Shown here: positions 31,913 to 40,205 of the stretch, in pieces
Layout: every line of letters begins with the position of its first letter
Numbering within the stretch: the first letter of the stretch is position 1
DNA from: an uncultured Eubacteriales bacterium
GTDB lineage: Bacteria > Bacillota > Clostridia > Oscillospirales > CAG-272
Direction of reading: 5' to 3'
Length of the DNA: 64,000 nt
Assembly (NCBI GenBank): GCA_934434925.1
Contig: CAKSAC010000004.1
Span: 1 to 64,000, forward strand
The notes under the pieces: model-generated
What the model was told of the DNA's origin: nothing
Database searches by the model: none
The model's input: the letters and a program-made list of their open reading frames with translations, nothing else
Program-made: the position numbers and the translations under genes

Positions 31913-33016
31913 ATGCTTGAACTGCTCATCAAACCGGTCTCCGGCCTGTGTGATCTCCGTTGTTGCTACTGCTTTTACCGCGATCTGCGCGCCCGGGCCG
32001 CCGATCCGCAAAACCTGCGCATGGACGATGAAACGTTGGAATCGTTGATACGCCGTGCGTTTCATGAAGAAGACGCCTGCGTGTCTTTTGCCTTTCAGGG
32101 CGGGGAGCCGACTTTGGCGGGGCTTGATTTCTTTCGGCGTTTTTCCGAATTGGAAGCGCTGTATCGGCCGGAGAATGTCGCGGTACAGCACATTCTGCAA
32201 ACCAACGGGTTCGGCCTTAGTGCCGAATGGGTGTCCTATCTGAAAAAAGAAAAATTTCTCGTCGGCATTTCTCTGGACGGAAAAGAAAACATGCATGACG
32301 TGAACCGGAAGGACCCCTCCGGCCGCGGTTCCTATGCCCGCGTCACAAAGACCTGCCGGTTGCTTGCGGAGGAAAAAATCCCCTTCAACATTCTCTGCGT
32401 TGTTTCCCGGGAAAATGTCGGAAGTCCGCGCGAGATTTATACGCACTTTCGCGAGTGCGGATTTGACTATCTGCAATTTATCCCTTGCCTGAACCCCCTG
32501 CAAAAAAACAGCGGCCATGCCCCCGACGCACGCGCATACGGCGACTTTTTGTCGCAGATCTTTGATTTGTGGTATGCCGATCTTGCCGCCGGACATGCCG
32601 TCCATATCCGCCAATTTGAATCGATCGTTGACCAAATGCTCGGGTATGCGCCGCATCTGTGCGGTTCGCTCGGAATCTGTTCCGTACAAAATGTGATCGA
32701 AGCCAACGGGGATGTTTATCCTTGTGATTTTTATGTCCTCCCCGCATATCGGCTGGGTAACGTAAAGAGCGACAGTTTCACCCGAATGCGGACAAGCGCA
32801 GTCGCCCGGGAATTTTCGGAAGGATCGCGCCCGGTCCCGGCCGAGTGCCGCCGTTGCCCGCTCTACCCCATTTGCCGGAACGGATGCCGCCGGTATCGGG
32901 ATAACCACGGAAAAAATACGCTCTGCGAGGGGTACAAACGCTTTTTCGTGCATGCCGCCCCAGCGCTCGGCGACCTTGCGGAACGGGTACGTCGCTCTAT
33001 GCAAAAGAAATCATAA
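31913..33016 (+). CDS. Anaerobic sulfatase-maturating radical SAM enzyme
   Basis: This 367-residue enzyme oxidises the sulfatase cysteine to formylglycine using SAM radicals, in the cytoplasm and without oxygen. The radical SAM cluster motif is C13xxxC17xxC20 (LCDLRCCYCFY). FQGGEPTLAG is the family GGEP motif. The C-terminal SPASM region supplies further cysteines for two auxiliary clusters (CGSLGICSVQNVIEANGDVYPC in part, then CRRCPLYPICRNGC and a final Cys). It pairs with the adjacent sulfatase, its expected substrate, and is followed by a terminator. Confidence 0.93.
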   Translation: MLELLIKPVSGLCDLRCCYCFYRDLRARAADPQNLRMDDETLESLIRRAFHEEDACVSFAFQGGEPTLAGLDFFRRFSELEALYRPENVAVQHILQTNGFGLSAEWVSYLKKEKFLVGISLDGKENMHDVNRKDPSGRGSYARVTKTCRLLAEEKIPFNILCVVSRENVGSPREIYTHFRECGFDYLQFIPCLNPLQKNSGHAPDARAYGDFLSQIFDLWYADLAAGHAVHIRQFESIVDQMLGYAPHLCGSLGICSVQNVIEANGDVYPCDFYVLPAYRLGNVKSDSFTRMRTSAVAREFSEGSRPVPAECRRCPLYPICRNGCRRYRDNHGKNTLCEGYKRFFVHAAPALGDLAERVRRSMQKKS

Positions 33017-33040
33017 AAAACGCCGGATTCCGGCGTTTTT
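33016..33040. terminator. Terminator between the maturase gene and rpe
   Basis: AAAAACGCCGG, ATT loop region, CCGGCGTTTTT (33016-33040), followed by TT. The A/T arms let it serve both converging genes. Confidence 0.85.
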
Positions 33041-33131
33041 TTCAGCGAAAAAATTGAAAAGCACGGTTTTTGAAAAAGGAAAAACCGCAAGGAGGATTCC
33101 GGCAGATGAAAAAATCAGCAGGCAGGCCGTT

Positions 33132-33782
33132 TCATTCCTCGCGCAGGGTCCTGATGGCGGCGCGCCGGTCTGCGGCGGAAAAAACCGAAGAGCCTGCAAC
33201 GAGAATGTCCGCTCCCGCGGTAATCGCCTGTTTGGCGGTGCCGGCATTGATCCCCCCGTCAACTTCTACGGAAACCTGCAAAAGGCCGCGCCGGTCAAGT
33301 TCCGCACGGATAAGGCGCACCTTCTCCAGCGTTTCGGGAATCAGCGACTGTCCGCCGAAACCCGGCTCTACCGTCATGACCAAAATATAGTCGCAACGCT
33401 CCAAATAAGGGAAAATGCTTTCGGCCGGTGTGGCAGGTTTGACGGCGAGGCCGACCCGCCTGCCGTTCAGGCGGATGGTATCGAGTGCAATCCCGATATC
33501 CCGGCAAGCCTCAAAATGTACCGAAATCCAATCGGCTCCCGCTTCAATAAAGCGTTCTATGTAGCGTTCCGGTTCCGTAATCATCAGATGCACGTCAAAC
33601 GGAAGAGCCGAATGCGGACGCAAAGAAGCAATGACCGGTATGCCGAAACTGATATTGGGAACAAAAATTCCGTCCATCACGTCAAGATGGAGTACGTCGG
33701 CACCGGCATTTTCAATCGAGTGAGCCTCGTTTGCCATGGCAGAAAAGTCGCAGGAAAGCATGGAAGGTGCAATTTTGATCAT
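33132..33782 (-). CDS. rpe: Ribulose-phosphate 3-epimerase
   Basis: This 216-residue TIM-barrel enzyme interconverts ribulose 5-phosphate and xylulose 5-phosphate. Motifs are IAPSMLSCDF, LHLDVMDGIFVPNISFG with the catalytic Asp and His-type metal ligands, FDVHLMI, MTVEPGFGGQ and VDGGIN. Length is normal. GAGGA precedes the ATG. It stands alone after a 209-nt leader that contains structured sequence (see 33783-33991); in many Firmicutes rpe follows rsgA or prkC, which is not the case here. Confidence 0.96.
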   Translation of the reverse strand: MIKIAPSMLSCDFSAMANEAHSIENAGADVLHLDVMDGIFVPNISFGIPVIASLRPHSALPFDVHLMITEPERYIERFIEAGADWISVHFEACRDIGIALDTIRLNGRRVGLAVKPATPAESIFPYLERCDYILVMTVEPGFGGQSLIPETLEKVRLIRAELDRRGLLQVSVEVDGGINAGTAKQAITAGADILVAGSSVFSAADRRAAIRTLREE

Positions 33783-33991
33783 AACGAATCCTCATTGATA
33801 AAAAATTTGTTTTTGTTTGTGGCAGGGCGACGGCCACGCCATAAGATGAATAGTGCAGGGTGAAAATTCCGCACCCGCCGGTACGCGGGAAACGAAAAAA
33901 CAGGAAGTGAACTCTTGGGCGTACTGCGGTGCGTGGGGCGGGAAAACCGCCCTTTTATTTTACCGGCAAGGGCGACCGTCGCGTTTTCTTT
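33783..33991 (+). other. Structured intergenic region, possible RNA of unknown class
   Basis: On the plus strand, GTGCAGG and CCGCAC close a loop containing GTGAAAATT (about 33853-33874), CCCGC/GCGGG forms a second stem (about 33874-33890), and GGGCGG-GAAAA-CCGCCC followed by TTTTATTTTA (about 33937-33960) looks like a terminator. GGGTGAAAATTCC faintly recalls cobalamin and FMN aptamer cores, but the rest does not match. No plus-strand gene follows. It may equally be an rpe leader read leftward. Confidence 0.35.
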
Positions 33992-34486
33992 TTACCCGGG
34001 TTGCTCTGCGGAAAGCGCCACAAGACAGACCGCATGACATGCAACGCCTTCACCGCGACCGGTAAAACCGAGTCCTTCCTCCGTTGTGGCTTTGATATTG
34101 ACGGCGCAACCGCCGAAAAGTTCGCGGATGCAGTCGCACATGGCCGGCAGATAGGGGGAAAGTTTCGGTCGTTCGGCAATCACGGTGGCATCGATATTCA
34201 CAACGGCGGCAAAACGCGCGGCGACAAGGGCGGCTACGCGGCGGCAAAGGTCGCGGCTGTCAATCCCCCGGTATGATTCCTCGCTGTCGGGAAAATGATA
34301 GCCGATATCACGCTCTCCGATCGCCCCCAGCACCGCATCCATCACGGCATGCAGAAGACAATCGGCATCCGAATGGCCGAGAAGCCCCTCGGTATGCGGG
34401 ATCTTCACCCCGCCGAGAATCAGCTCCCGCCCGATGCAAAAGCGGTGTACGTCATACCCATGACCGATACGGAACGGAACCGTCAT
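33992..34486 (-). CDS. ispF: 2-C-methyl-D-erythritol 2,4-cyclodiphosphate synthase
   Basis: This 164-residue enzyme closes the cyclic diphosphate in the MEP isoprenoid pathway, which feeds undecaprenyl phosphate for wall synthesis. It shows GHGYDVHRF with zinc ligands Asp and His, GHSDADCLLHAVMDAVLGA, and the C-terminal TTEEGLGFTGRGEG. Its ATG (34486) overlaps the ispD stop by 4 nt, and AAGGAG lies within the end of ispD, so the two are translationally coupled. An earlier ATG at 34504 overlaps that ribosome site. Confidence 0.96.
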   Translation of the reverse strand: MTVPFRIGHGYDVHRFCIGRELILGGVKIPHTEGLLGHSDADCLLHAVMDAVLGAIGERDIGYHFPDSEESYRGIDSRDLCRRVAALVAARFAAVVNIDATVIAERPKLSPYLPAMCDCIRELFGGCAVNIKATTEEGLGFTGRGEGVACHAVCLVALSAEQPG

Positions 34487-35343
34487 TTTTTCTTCTCCTT
34501 GCATTTTCCAAATAATCTCTTAAAACGGGAAGGCTTTTTGCTTTGAGCCGGTTTGCGGGGTTCTTCCGAAGAGGCCTTTTTCGCGCCCTTCCCCGCTTTT
34601 TTCTCCCTGGCGGCAAGTAAAGATTCGGCAATCGGTATATCCTCGGGAACCGTCAGCTTCATTGCGGTGGCCGACGTTGTCACCAGCGCCACCCGCTGGC
34701 CGAGCGATTCCATCAGCATATTATCGTCCGTGACATCCACCGCGTTTTGCAGGGCCGAAGTGGCGGCACTGATATACATAGGATAGGAAAACACCTGGGG
34801 CGTGGCGGCCAGAAAGACCGAGTCGCGATCCAGCGTTCCGGTGATATATCCGTTTGAATCCACCTCTTTCACGGTATCGCGGATCGGAATACCGAGGCTG
34901 GCCGCTCCGACCGCATACGCGCGACTGATCACCGCATCAATCTCTTCGGGCGTGACAAGACACCTGGCGGCGTCATGAAGAGCGATGAAGCGGGTTCCGG
35001 CCGGCACACACCGCGCCCCGTTATACGCGGAACGCTGGCGGGTACGGCCGCCGTTTACCAGACGGCGCACCTTGGAAAAGCCGGAAGAACGAACCATTTC
35101 CCTGATCCTTTCCCTGTCTTCGGGGCGGCAGACCACCACCACATCGTCTGTATAGTCGCTTTTTTCCAATGCCGTAAGCGTATGCCAAAGCACCGGGTGG
35201 CCACCGAGCAAAAGCCATTGCTTGGCTTCTTCTCCCCCCATGCGTGTGCCGGATCCGCCGGCAAGAACCACGGCCGCCGTTTTTTGGCGTGGGCGAGCCG
35301 CAACCGTCCGAATCAATGCGGAAATCCCGTGTAAGAGCTTCAT
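34483..35343 (-). CDS. ispD: 2-C-methyl-D-erythritol 4-phosphate cytidylyltransferase with basic tail
   Basis: This 286-residue enzyme makes CDP-methylerythritol in the MEP pathway. The nucleotide-binding start is VVLAGGSGTRMG; ALHDAARCLVTP and VTDDNMLMESLG are further family motifs. After the normal end near residue 240 there is a 40-residue tail full of Lys, Arg and Ser (KKAGKGAKKASSEEPRK and following), not usual in IspD. That tail carries the ispF ribosome site. Its ATG overlaps the upstream stop by one base (TAATG). Confidence 0.95.
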   Translation of the reverse strand: MKLLHGISALIRTVAARPRQKTAAVVLAGGSGTRMGGEEAKQWLLLGGHPVLWHTLTALEKSDYTDDVVVVCRPEDRERIREMVRSSGFSKVRRLVNGGRTRQRSAYNGARCVPAGTRFIALHDAARCLVTPEEIDAVISRAYAVGAASLGIPIRDTVKEVDSNGYITGTLDRDSVFLAATPQVFSYPMYISAATSALQNAVDVTDDNMLMESLGQRVALVTTSATAMKLTVPEDIPIAESLLAAREKKAGKGAKKASSEEPRKPAQSKKPSRFKRLFGKCKEKKK

Positions 35344-35666
35344 TATTTCCGGTGATACACATAATGTGCCGTCATGGTGCGTATCTTTCCTCCTTCTTCC
35401 AGATTCGGCCCGCGGAGGATTACCCCGTCACCTGACATCAGTTCGCTGATTTCCAGTTCGCGGTAGTCGGCGCGGAAAAGAATCTCTCCGGAAGAAAAAA
35501 CCAGCAATTCGTCTCCGTGTAACGAAAGGTTCCCGCCCCGGCCGATAACATCCTCATTGTCGTCATGCCGTTCGGTCACATATTTGATGACCAATCCGTG
35601 CAATGCTTCGGCACGGCGGCGTTTTTTTGCGTTTTCACCGCCGAAAAGACGATTGAATAAAGACAT
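35343..35666 (-). CDS. Unknown 107-residue protein upstream of ispD
   Basis: This small soluble protein starts MSLFNRLFGG, then a basic stretch (AKKRRRAEAL) and a beta-rich body (GNLSLHGDELLVFSSGEILFR in part, then LEISELMSGDGVILRGPN). I cannot assign it. GAAAGGG sets ATG 35666. One-base overlap with ispD and a shared promoter at 35724-35752 make it the first gene of the isoprenoid operon. The repeated FNRLFG/FKRLFG motif here and in the IspD tail is a curiosity. Confidence 0.65.
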   Translation of the reverse strand: MSLFNRLFGGENAKKRRRAEALHGLVIKYVTERHDDNEDVIGRGGNLSLHGDELLVFSSGEILFRADYRELEISELMSGDGVILRGPNLEEGGKIRTMTAHYVYHRK

Positions 35667-35723
35667 GATACCCTTTCCGACCCGACGCGGACGCGACACG
35701 GTCTGCCGACGATTTCTCGGTTC

Positions 35724-35752
35724 ATTATATCATATTTTTTTCTTCCGGTAAA
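35724..35752 (-). promoter_or_regulatory. Promoter of the ispD-ispF unit
   Basis: Leftward TTTACC (35747-35752), 17-nt spacer, TATAAT (35724-35729). Divergent from the mraZ promoter about 70 bp away. Confidence 0.7.
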
Positions 35753-35824
35753 TGCTTTCTTCGGTTTTTTGAAATTTCTTTTTCGGCGGTTGAAAAAAGA
35801 TTTCCGGTTTTTTTGCTTTTTCTC

Positions 35825-35853
35825 TTGACATTCATCTTGAAAAGGAGTAAAAT
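35825..35853 (+). promoter_or_regulatory. Promoter of the mraZ cluster
   Basis: TTGACA (35825-35830), 17-nt spacer, TAAAAT (35848-35853), placed just upstream of the MraZ boxes. Confidence 0.8.
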
Positions 35854-35862
35854 GAAGGCAAA

Positions 35863-35886
35863 GTGGTACAAAGTGGAGCTGTGTGG
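35863..35886 (+). promoter_or_regulatory. MraZ-binding boxes
   Basis: Three GTGG cores at 35863, 35873 and 35883 repeat with an exact 10-bp period between the promoter and mraZ. MraZ is known to bind such direct repeats in its own promoter, so this is the autoregulatory operator. Confidence 0.78.
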
Positions 35887-35930
35887 CGCAAACATGCAGC
35901 TTTTACCCAAAAAAGAGGAGGAACGGAGAG

Positions 35931-36365
35931 ATGAACGGCTTTTACGGCACTTATTCGCATTCGCTTGACGCGAAAAACCGTTTTTTTATCCCTTCCAAAC
36001 TCCGGGACGGTCTCGGCAAGACCTTCTTCATTACCCGCAAAATCGGAAAGCGCGCACTGGTCGTATATCCGATCGAAGGCTGGCTCAGACTGAAAGAAAG
36101 GATCGACAGCATTCCCGATTCACAGGTCGGGGCGATCAAAGAATATATCTACTCCAACTCTGCGGAAGTAAGCCCGGACGCGCAAGGGCGCGTTCTCCTG
36201 CCGGCGGAACTGGCCGCGCACGCAGGGATTGAACGTGATCTCGTTCTGGTCGGGGTCAGCGATTATGTTCTCATTTATTCTGCCGCCGCCTGGGAAACCG
36301 AAAAGCGCCTGCAAGAAGAAAAAGTGGAAGAAATGATGCTCAAACTTCCGGAGTTCGGCTTATGA
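35931..36365 (+). CDS. mraZ: Transcriptional regulator MraZ
   Basis: This 144-residue AbrB-like protein forms rings that bind direct repeats at the head of the division and wall cluster and control it. Two SpoVT-AbrB repeats are visible: FYGTYSHSLDAKNRFFIPSK and SAEVSPDAQGRVLLPAEL. AGGAGG-type sequence precedes ATG 35931; the upstream in-frame ATG at 35883 lies within the operator boxes. Its stop overlaps rsmH by 4 nt. Confidence 0.96.
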   Translation: MNGFYGTYSHSLDAKNRFFIPSKLRDGLGKTFFITRKIGKRALVVYPIEGWLRLKERIDSIPDSQVGAIKEYIYSNSAEVSPDAQGRVLLPAELAAHAGIERDLVLVGVSDYVLIYSAAAWETEKRLQEEKVEEMMLKLPEFGL

Positions 36366-37309
36366 ACCGAGCATGCGGGTTCCGCCATGTTTCCGTTCTG
36401 CTGCACGAAACGGTGGAGGGGTTACGTATCCGTCCGGACCTGACCTATGTGGATCTGACGACCGGGGGCGGCGGGCATTCTCTGGAAATCGCCTCTCGTC
36501 TTTCCGGCAACGGCCGGCTGATCTGCCTTGACCGCGATGAAGCCGCGCTGGCGGCGGCAAAAGAACGTCTTGCCGGCTTTGAAAAGAAGATCACCTTTGT
36601 CCATGAGAATTTTGAAGAACTTGGCCGGGTCCTTCGCGACTTGTCGGTTGACAATCTCGGCGGTGTGGTTGCCGATCTCGGTTGTTCCAGCTTTCAGTTT
36701 GACACCGCAGAACGCGGATTTTCTTATAAAAGCGATGCCCCGCTCGATATGCGGATGGATACTTCAGCCCCTTTGACTGCTTATGAAGTCGTGAACACTT
36801 ATCCGGTCGGGCAGCTTTCGCGCATTCTCTCGGAATACGGTGAAGAACGCTTCAGCGCGCGCATTTCCGCGAAAATCGCGGAAAGAAGAAGTGCCGGGCC
36901 GATTTGCACCACGGTTGAACTCGCCGATATTATCCGCGCCGCCATTCCGGCCGCCGCCCGCGAAGAAGGACCGCACCCGGCAAAACGCAGTTTCCAGGCT
37001 ATCCGGATTGAAGTGAACCGGGAGCTGGACGCAATTGCCCCCGCACTGAACGCCGCCATTGACGCACTGGTTCCCGGCGGCCGGATTTCGGTCATTTCCT
37101 TCCATTCTCTGGAAGACCGGATCGTAAAAAATACCTTTTCGGACGCTATGAGCGGCTGTGTATGCCCCCGTGATTTTCCGGTCTGCGTCTGTCATAAAAA
37201 ACCGAAAATACGTCTGATCAATAAAAAACCGATCCTCCCTTCCCCGGAGGAAGAAAACGAAAACCCCCGCGCCCGAAGTGCCAAACTCCGGATTGCGGAA
37301 AAGCTTTGA
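36362..37309 (+). CDS. rsmH: 16S rRNA (cytosine(1402)-N4)-methyltransferase
   Basis: This 315-residue SAM-dependent enzyme (also MraW) methylates C1402 in the ribosomal P site. It starts HVSVLLHETVEGL, has the SAM loop DLTTGGGGHS, the LGCSSFQFDTAERGFSY motif and the closing FHSLEDRIVKNTF. Length fits. It overlaps mraZ by ATGA and is the standard second gene of the cluster. Confidence 0.97.
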   Translation: MNRACGFRHVSVLLHETVEGLRIRPDLTYVDLTTGGGGHSLEIASRLSGNGRLICLDRDEAALAAAKERLAGFEKKITFVHENFEELGRVLRDLSVDNLGGVVADLGCSSFQFDTAERGFSYKSDAPLDMRMDTSAPLTAYEVVNTYPVGQLSRILSEYGEERFSARISAKIAERRSAGPICTTVELADIIRAAIPAAAREEGPHPAKRSFQAIRIEVNRELDAIAPALNAAIDALVPGGRISVISFHSLEDRIVKNTFSDAMSGCVCPRDFPVCVCHKKPKIRLINKKPILPSPEEENENPRARSAKLRIAEKL

Positions 37310-37322
37310 AAGGAGAAGCGCC

Positions 37323-37757
37323 ATGAACGAAACAAACATGAATACAACTGATATGGACAACCCTTTGTATCAAAGGCTTGCGACCCGTTTTTCTTATAGC
37401 GGAAAAACCGTTGCGGAAATGATGCTTTCCCGCGCGCGCAGTTCCTCTCGTACGCTTTCTCCCGCCACGCGGAACGAGCTTCGGGATATGACGGTGGAAA
37501 CACATATCACCCACGCAAATCTGTTGCCGAAGGACGGCATCACCGGAACAGACGGCGCACTTCTCCTTCCCCGTTTTGCCGGGCATCGGCTCCCCTTCTC
37601 TTCACTTTTGGCCATTTTCCTCGCGCTCTGCATTCTCTCCTATCTGCTGGTTGCGGGGATTTTCCGTGGAGGGGACAAGCCCTCTTCACTGCATTCGGAT
37701 AACAGCTATAATCACGGTATGCTCCTGCTCGAAGAGGGAGATCCGCGGGCTGTATGA
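37323..37757 (+). CDS. Single-pass membrane protein at the ftsL position
   Basis: This 144-residue protein sits where FtsL is normally encoded. It has about 90 cytoplasmic residues rich in Ser, Thr and Arg, one hydrophobic helix (91-113, PFSSLLAIFLALCILSYLLV) and only about 30 residues outside. True FtsL has the reverse layout: a short inside part and an outer coiled coil that binds DivIC. It may be a highly diverged or rearranged FtsL-like protein or a lineage-specific substitute. AAAGGAGAAG precedes ATG 37323. A terminator-like hairpin lies between it and the next gene. Confidence 0.7.
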   Translation: MNETNMNTTDMDNPLYQRLATRFSYSGKTVAEMMLSRARSSSRTLSPATRNELRDMTVETHITHANLLPKDGITGTDGALLLPRFAGHRLPFSSLLAIFLALCILSYLLVAGIFRGGDKPSSLHSDNSYNHGMLLLEEGDPRAV

Positions 37758-37854
37758 CTTCTTTCCGGCTCGTGTGGGGCGGCACCCGCGCACGATGCCG
37801 GTCGGACGTCCGTATGCATGGCGCGCATATTCCACCCCCTGACCGAATAGAAAT

Positions 37855-37887
37855 AGCGATAGACGGTTGTCTGTCGCTTTTTCTTTT
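37855..37887 (+). terminator. Terminator-like hairpin inside the dcw cluster
   Basis: AGCGATAGAC, loop GGTT, GTCTGTCGCT (one G-U pair, 37855-37878), then TTTTTCTTTTT. It lies directly before the spoVD/pbpB ribosome site GGAGGG, so it could lower expression of all downstream wall genes. Confidence 0.8.
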
Positions 37888-37898
37888 TCGGAGGGATC

Positions 37899-40193
37899 AT
37901 GAAACCGAATGATACGGAACGTAAAAACCGACACATGGCTCATCGCACCGCAAACAGGGTGCGCGGGATCTCCTTTCTCTTTGCGCTGATCTTTATCTTT
38001 TTGTCCTGCCGCCTTTTTGTGTTGCAGGTTCTCCGCTACGGAGTATATCAGGCCAAAGTCATGGATGAGATCACCGTCTCCTCCGCCCTTCGCGCCGAAC
38101 GCGGAAAAATTCTGGACGCAAACGGAAAGGTGCTGGCGACCAATAAAACGGTTTACAGAATTTATATCAGCCCGAAAAACATTGCGGCGCGCTCAAAAAA
38201 AGACAAAGAGCCGTATGCAGAGCTGATTGCGGACGGTCTTTCCGCACTGCTCGGCGTATCGCGGGACGCCGTCTTTTCCAAAGCCGGAAAAACGCGCTAT
38301 CTTGACGAAACCGTTAAACGAAACGTGAACGAAGACGATGCCGCGGCCGTCCTTGCTTTTATAAAAGAAAAACGTCTTGACGGACTGGTCGGAACCGAGG
38401 CTTCCACCACCAGATATTATCCGGCCGGGTCTGTTGCCGCACATACAATCGGTTTTACGGGAAGCGATAACCAGGGGTTGTTCGGGCTTGAATACTATTA
38501 TGACGACGACCTTTCCGGCGAGAACGGCAAATATCTGAACGCCGTGGACGCACATGGAAACGCCGACAGTTACGGTTACGCCTCCTATATCCCGCCGAAA
38601 GACGGCCTCACGGTCATCACCACACTGGATTCCTATATCCAGCAGGTGCTTGAATCCGAGCTTGCCGCCATTGTGGAAGAGTTCGATGTACGCGACCGGG
38701 CAACCGGGATCGTCATGAATGTCAATACCGGAGCGGTTCTTGCCATGGCAACCGCCCCTTCTTTTAACCTGAACGCCCCGTACGAGCCGGATCCGCTTTC
38801 GGCCGCTTTACTTGCTCAAAGCGGTTATCGGGAAACCGATGACGAATATAAGGCCAAAAAGAACGAGCTTCTCTTGAACATGTGGAAAAACAAGGCCGTA
38901 TGCGAACTCTACGAACCCGGCTCTACCTTCAAAATCATGACGGCCGCCATGTCGATCGATGCAGGGGTCACGCGGCCGGATGATGCGACATTTTCCTGCG
39001 GGGGGAGCTTTTCTCCGGTCAAGGGCGTGCGGATTTCCTGTTGGAGAAAAATCGGCCACGGGCGTGGCTTTACCTTCGCCCACGGATTACAGCAATCCTG
39101 CAACTGCGCCATGATGCAGGTGGTTGCACGCCTCGGGAGCGACGCGTTTTATAATTACTTCGATGCTTTCGGAATGCTGGAAAAAACCGGCGTGGATCTG
39201 CCCGGGGAAGCAGACTCGCTTTTTCACCGCCGGGAAGCGCTCGGAACCGTGGAACTGGCCACATCATCCTTCGGCCAGCGTTTCAAAGTAACGCCTTTAC
39301 AGGAAATCACGGCCGTGGCGGCCGTAGCGAACGGCGGATACCTTGTCACGCCGCATCTGTTGGACCGGCTGACGGACAGCGAGGGGAATACTGTTTATCG
39401 TTATGAAACATGTGTGAAGCGACAGGCGGTTTCGCAAGCGGCGGCCGACGCGGTATCCGCGATCCTCGAAGAAGGCGTTTCAGGGGCCGGCGCTTCCAGA
39501 AACGCGTATGCCCCCGGCTACCGGATCGCCGCCAAAACCGGTACGAGTGAAAAACTTGACAAGCCCGACGCAAACGGCGGTTTCTCGCTGAGGATTGGTT
39601 CCTGCGTCGGATTTGCACCGTATGACAACACCGAAATTGCCGCCATTATCATGGTGGACGAACCGACCACGGCGCATTACGGCGCGACTGTTGCCGCACC
39701 GTATATTTCCTCGTTGATGAGCCGCGTTCTTCCCTACCTCGGCTACCCGGCTGTTTATACGGAAAAAGAAAAGGAAATGCTCCCGGTCACGGTAAACGAT
39801 TATACCGGGATGTGCGTCCGGGAAGCGAAAAAGCAACTGGCAAAAGAGGGTCTTGCGGTCAAAATCGATACGACAGACCCGGATGCCGTGGTCCTGTCTC
39901 AGACCCCCGCGGCCGGAACCGAAATACACAAATCTCTCGGCACCGTCCTGCTGTCCACAGGAGCCAAAGAAGCGTCCGATACCGCCGTACCGAAAGTCAC
40001 AGGCCTGCCGCTCTCCGAGGCAAACCGCCGGTTGACGGATGCCGGACTCAATATCCGGATCGAGGGTGCGCGTGAAGAGGCAAAGGACGGAAAGACTTAC
40101 CCCCGCGCCGTTTATCAGTCGATCCCGGAAAAAACGGCCGTGCCACGCGGAACGACCGTTACCGTTCGCTTTCTGTATGCGGACGGCGAATAA
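37899..40193 (+). CDS. Class B penicillin-binding protein, SpoVD/PBP2B type with PASTA domains
   Basis: This 764-residue transpeptidase cross-links septal or spore-cortex peptidoglycan outside the membrane. One helix spans about residues 23-45, followed by the dimerisation domain, then the catalytic domain with STFK (342-345), SCN (400-402) and KTGT (546-549), all intact. Two PASTA repeats (about 630-690 and 698-762) close the protein, as in SpoVD and PBP2B. It is the only class B enzyme in the window, so I cannot say whether it serves division, sporulation or both. GGAGGG precedes the ATG. FtsW is encoded 4 kb downstream as its likely partner. Confidence 0.93.
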   Translation: MKPNDTERKNRHMAHRTANRVRGISFLFALIFIFLSCRLFVLQVLRYGVYQAKVMDEITVSSALRAERGKILDANGKVLATNKTVYRIYISPKNIAARSKKDKEPYAELIADGLSALLGVSRDAVFSKAGKTRYLDETVKRNVNEDDAAAVLAFIKEKRLDGLVGTEASTTRYYPAGSVAAHTIGFTGSDNQGLFGLEYYYDDDLSGENGKYLNAVDAHGNADSYGYASYIPPKDGLTVITTLDSYIQQVLESELAAIVEEFDVRDRATGIVMNVNTGAVLAMATAPSFNLNAPYEPDPLSAALLAQSGYRETDDEYKAKKNELLLNMWKNKAVCELYEPGSTFKIMTAAMSIDAGVTRPDDATFSCGGSFSPVKGVRISCWRKIGHGRGFTFAHGLQQSCNCAMMQVVARLGSDAFYNYFDAFGMLEKTGVDLPGEADSLFHRREALGTVELATSSFGQRFKVTPLQEITAVAAVANGGYLVTPHLLDRLTDSEGNTVYRYETCVKRQAVSQAAADAVSAILEEGVSGAGASRNAYAPGYRIAAKTGTSEKLDKPDANGGFSLRIGSCVGFAPYDNTEIAAIIMVDEPTTAHYGATVAAPYISSLMSRVLPYLGYPAVYTEKEKEMLPVTVNDYTGMCVREAKKQLAKEGLAVKIDTTDPDAVVLSQTPAAGTEIHKSLGTVLLSTGAKEASDTAVPKVTGLPLSEANRRLTDAGLNIRIEGAREEAKDGKTYPRAVYQSIPEKTAVPRGTTVTVRFLYADGE

Positions 40194-40205
40194 AAGGAGG
40201 CCATC

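Noticed and set aside
33853..34065. Possible FMN or cobalamin riboswitch suggested by GGGTGAAAATTCC
   Set aside because: Only a short stretch fits; the remaining conserved blocks of both classes are missing and no gene follows on that strand. Kept as unassigned structure.
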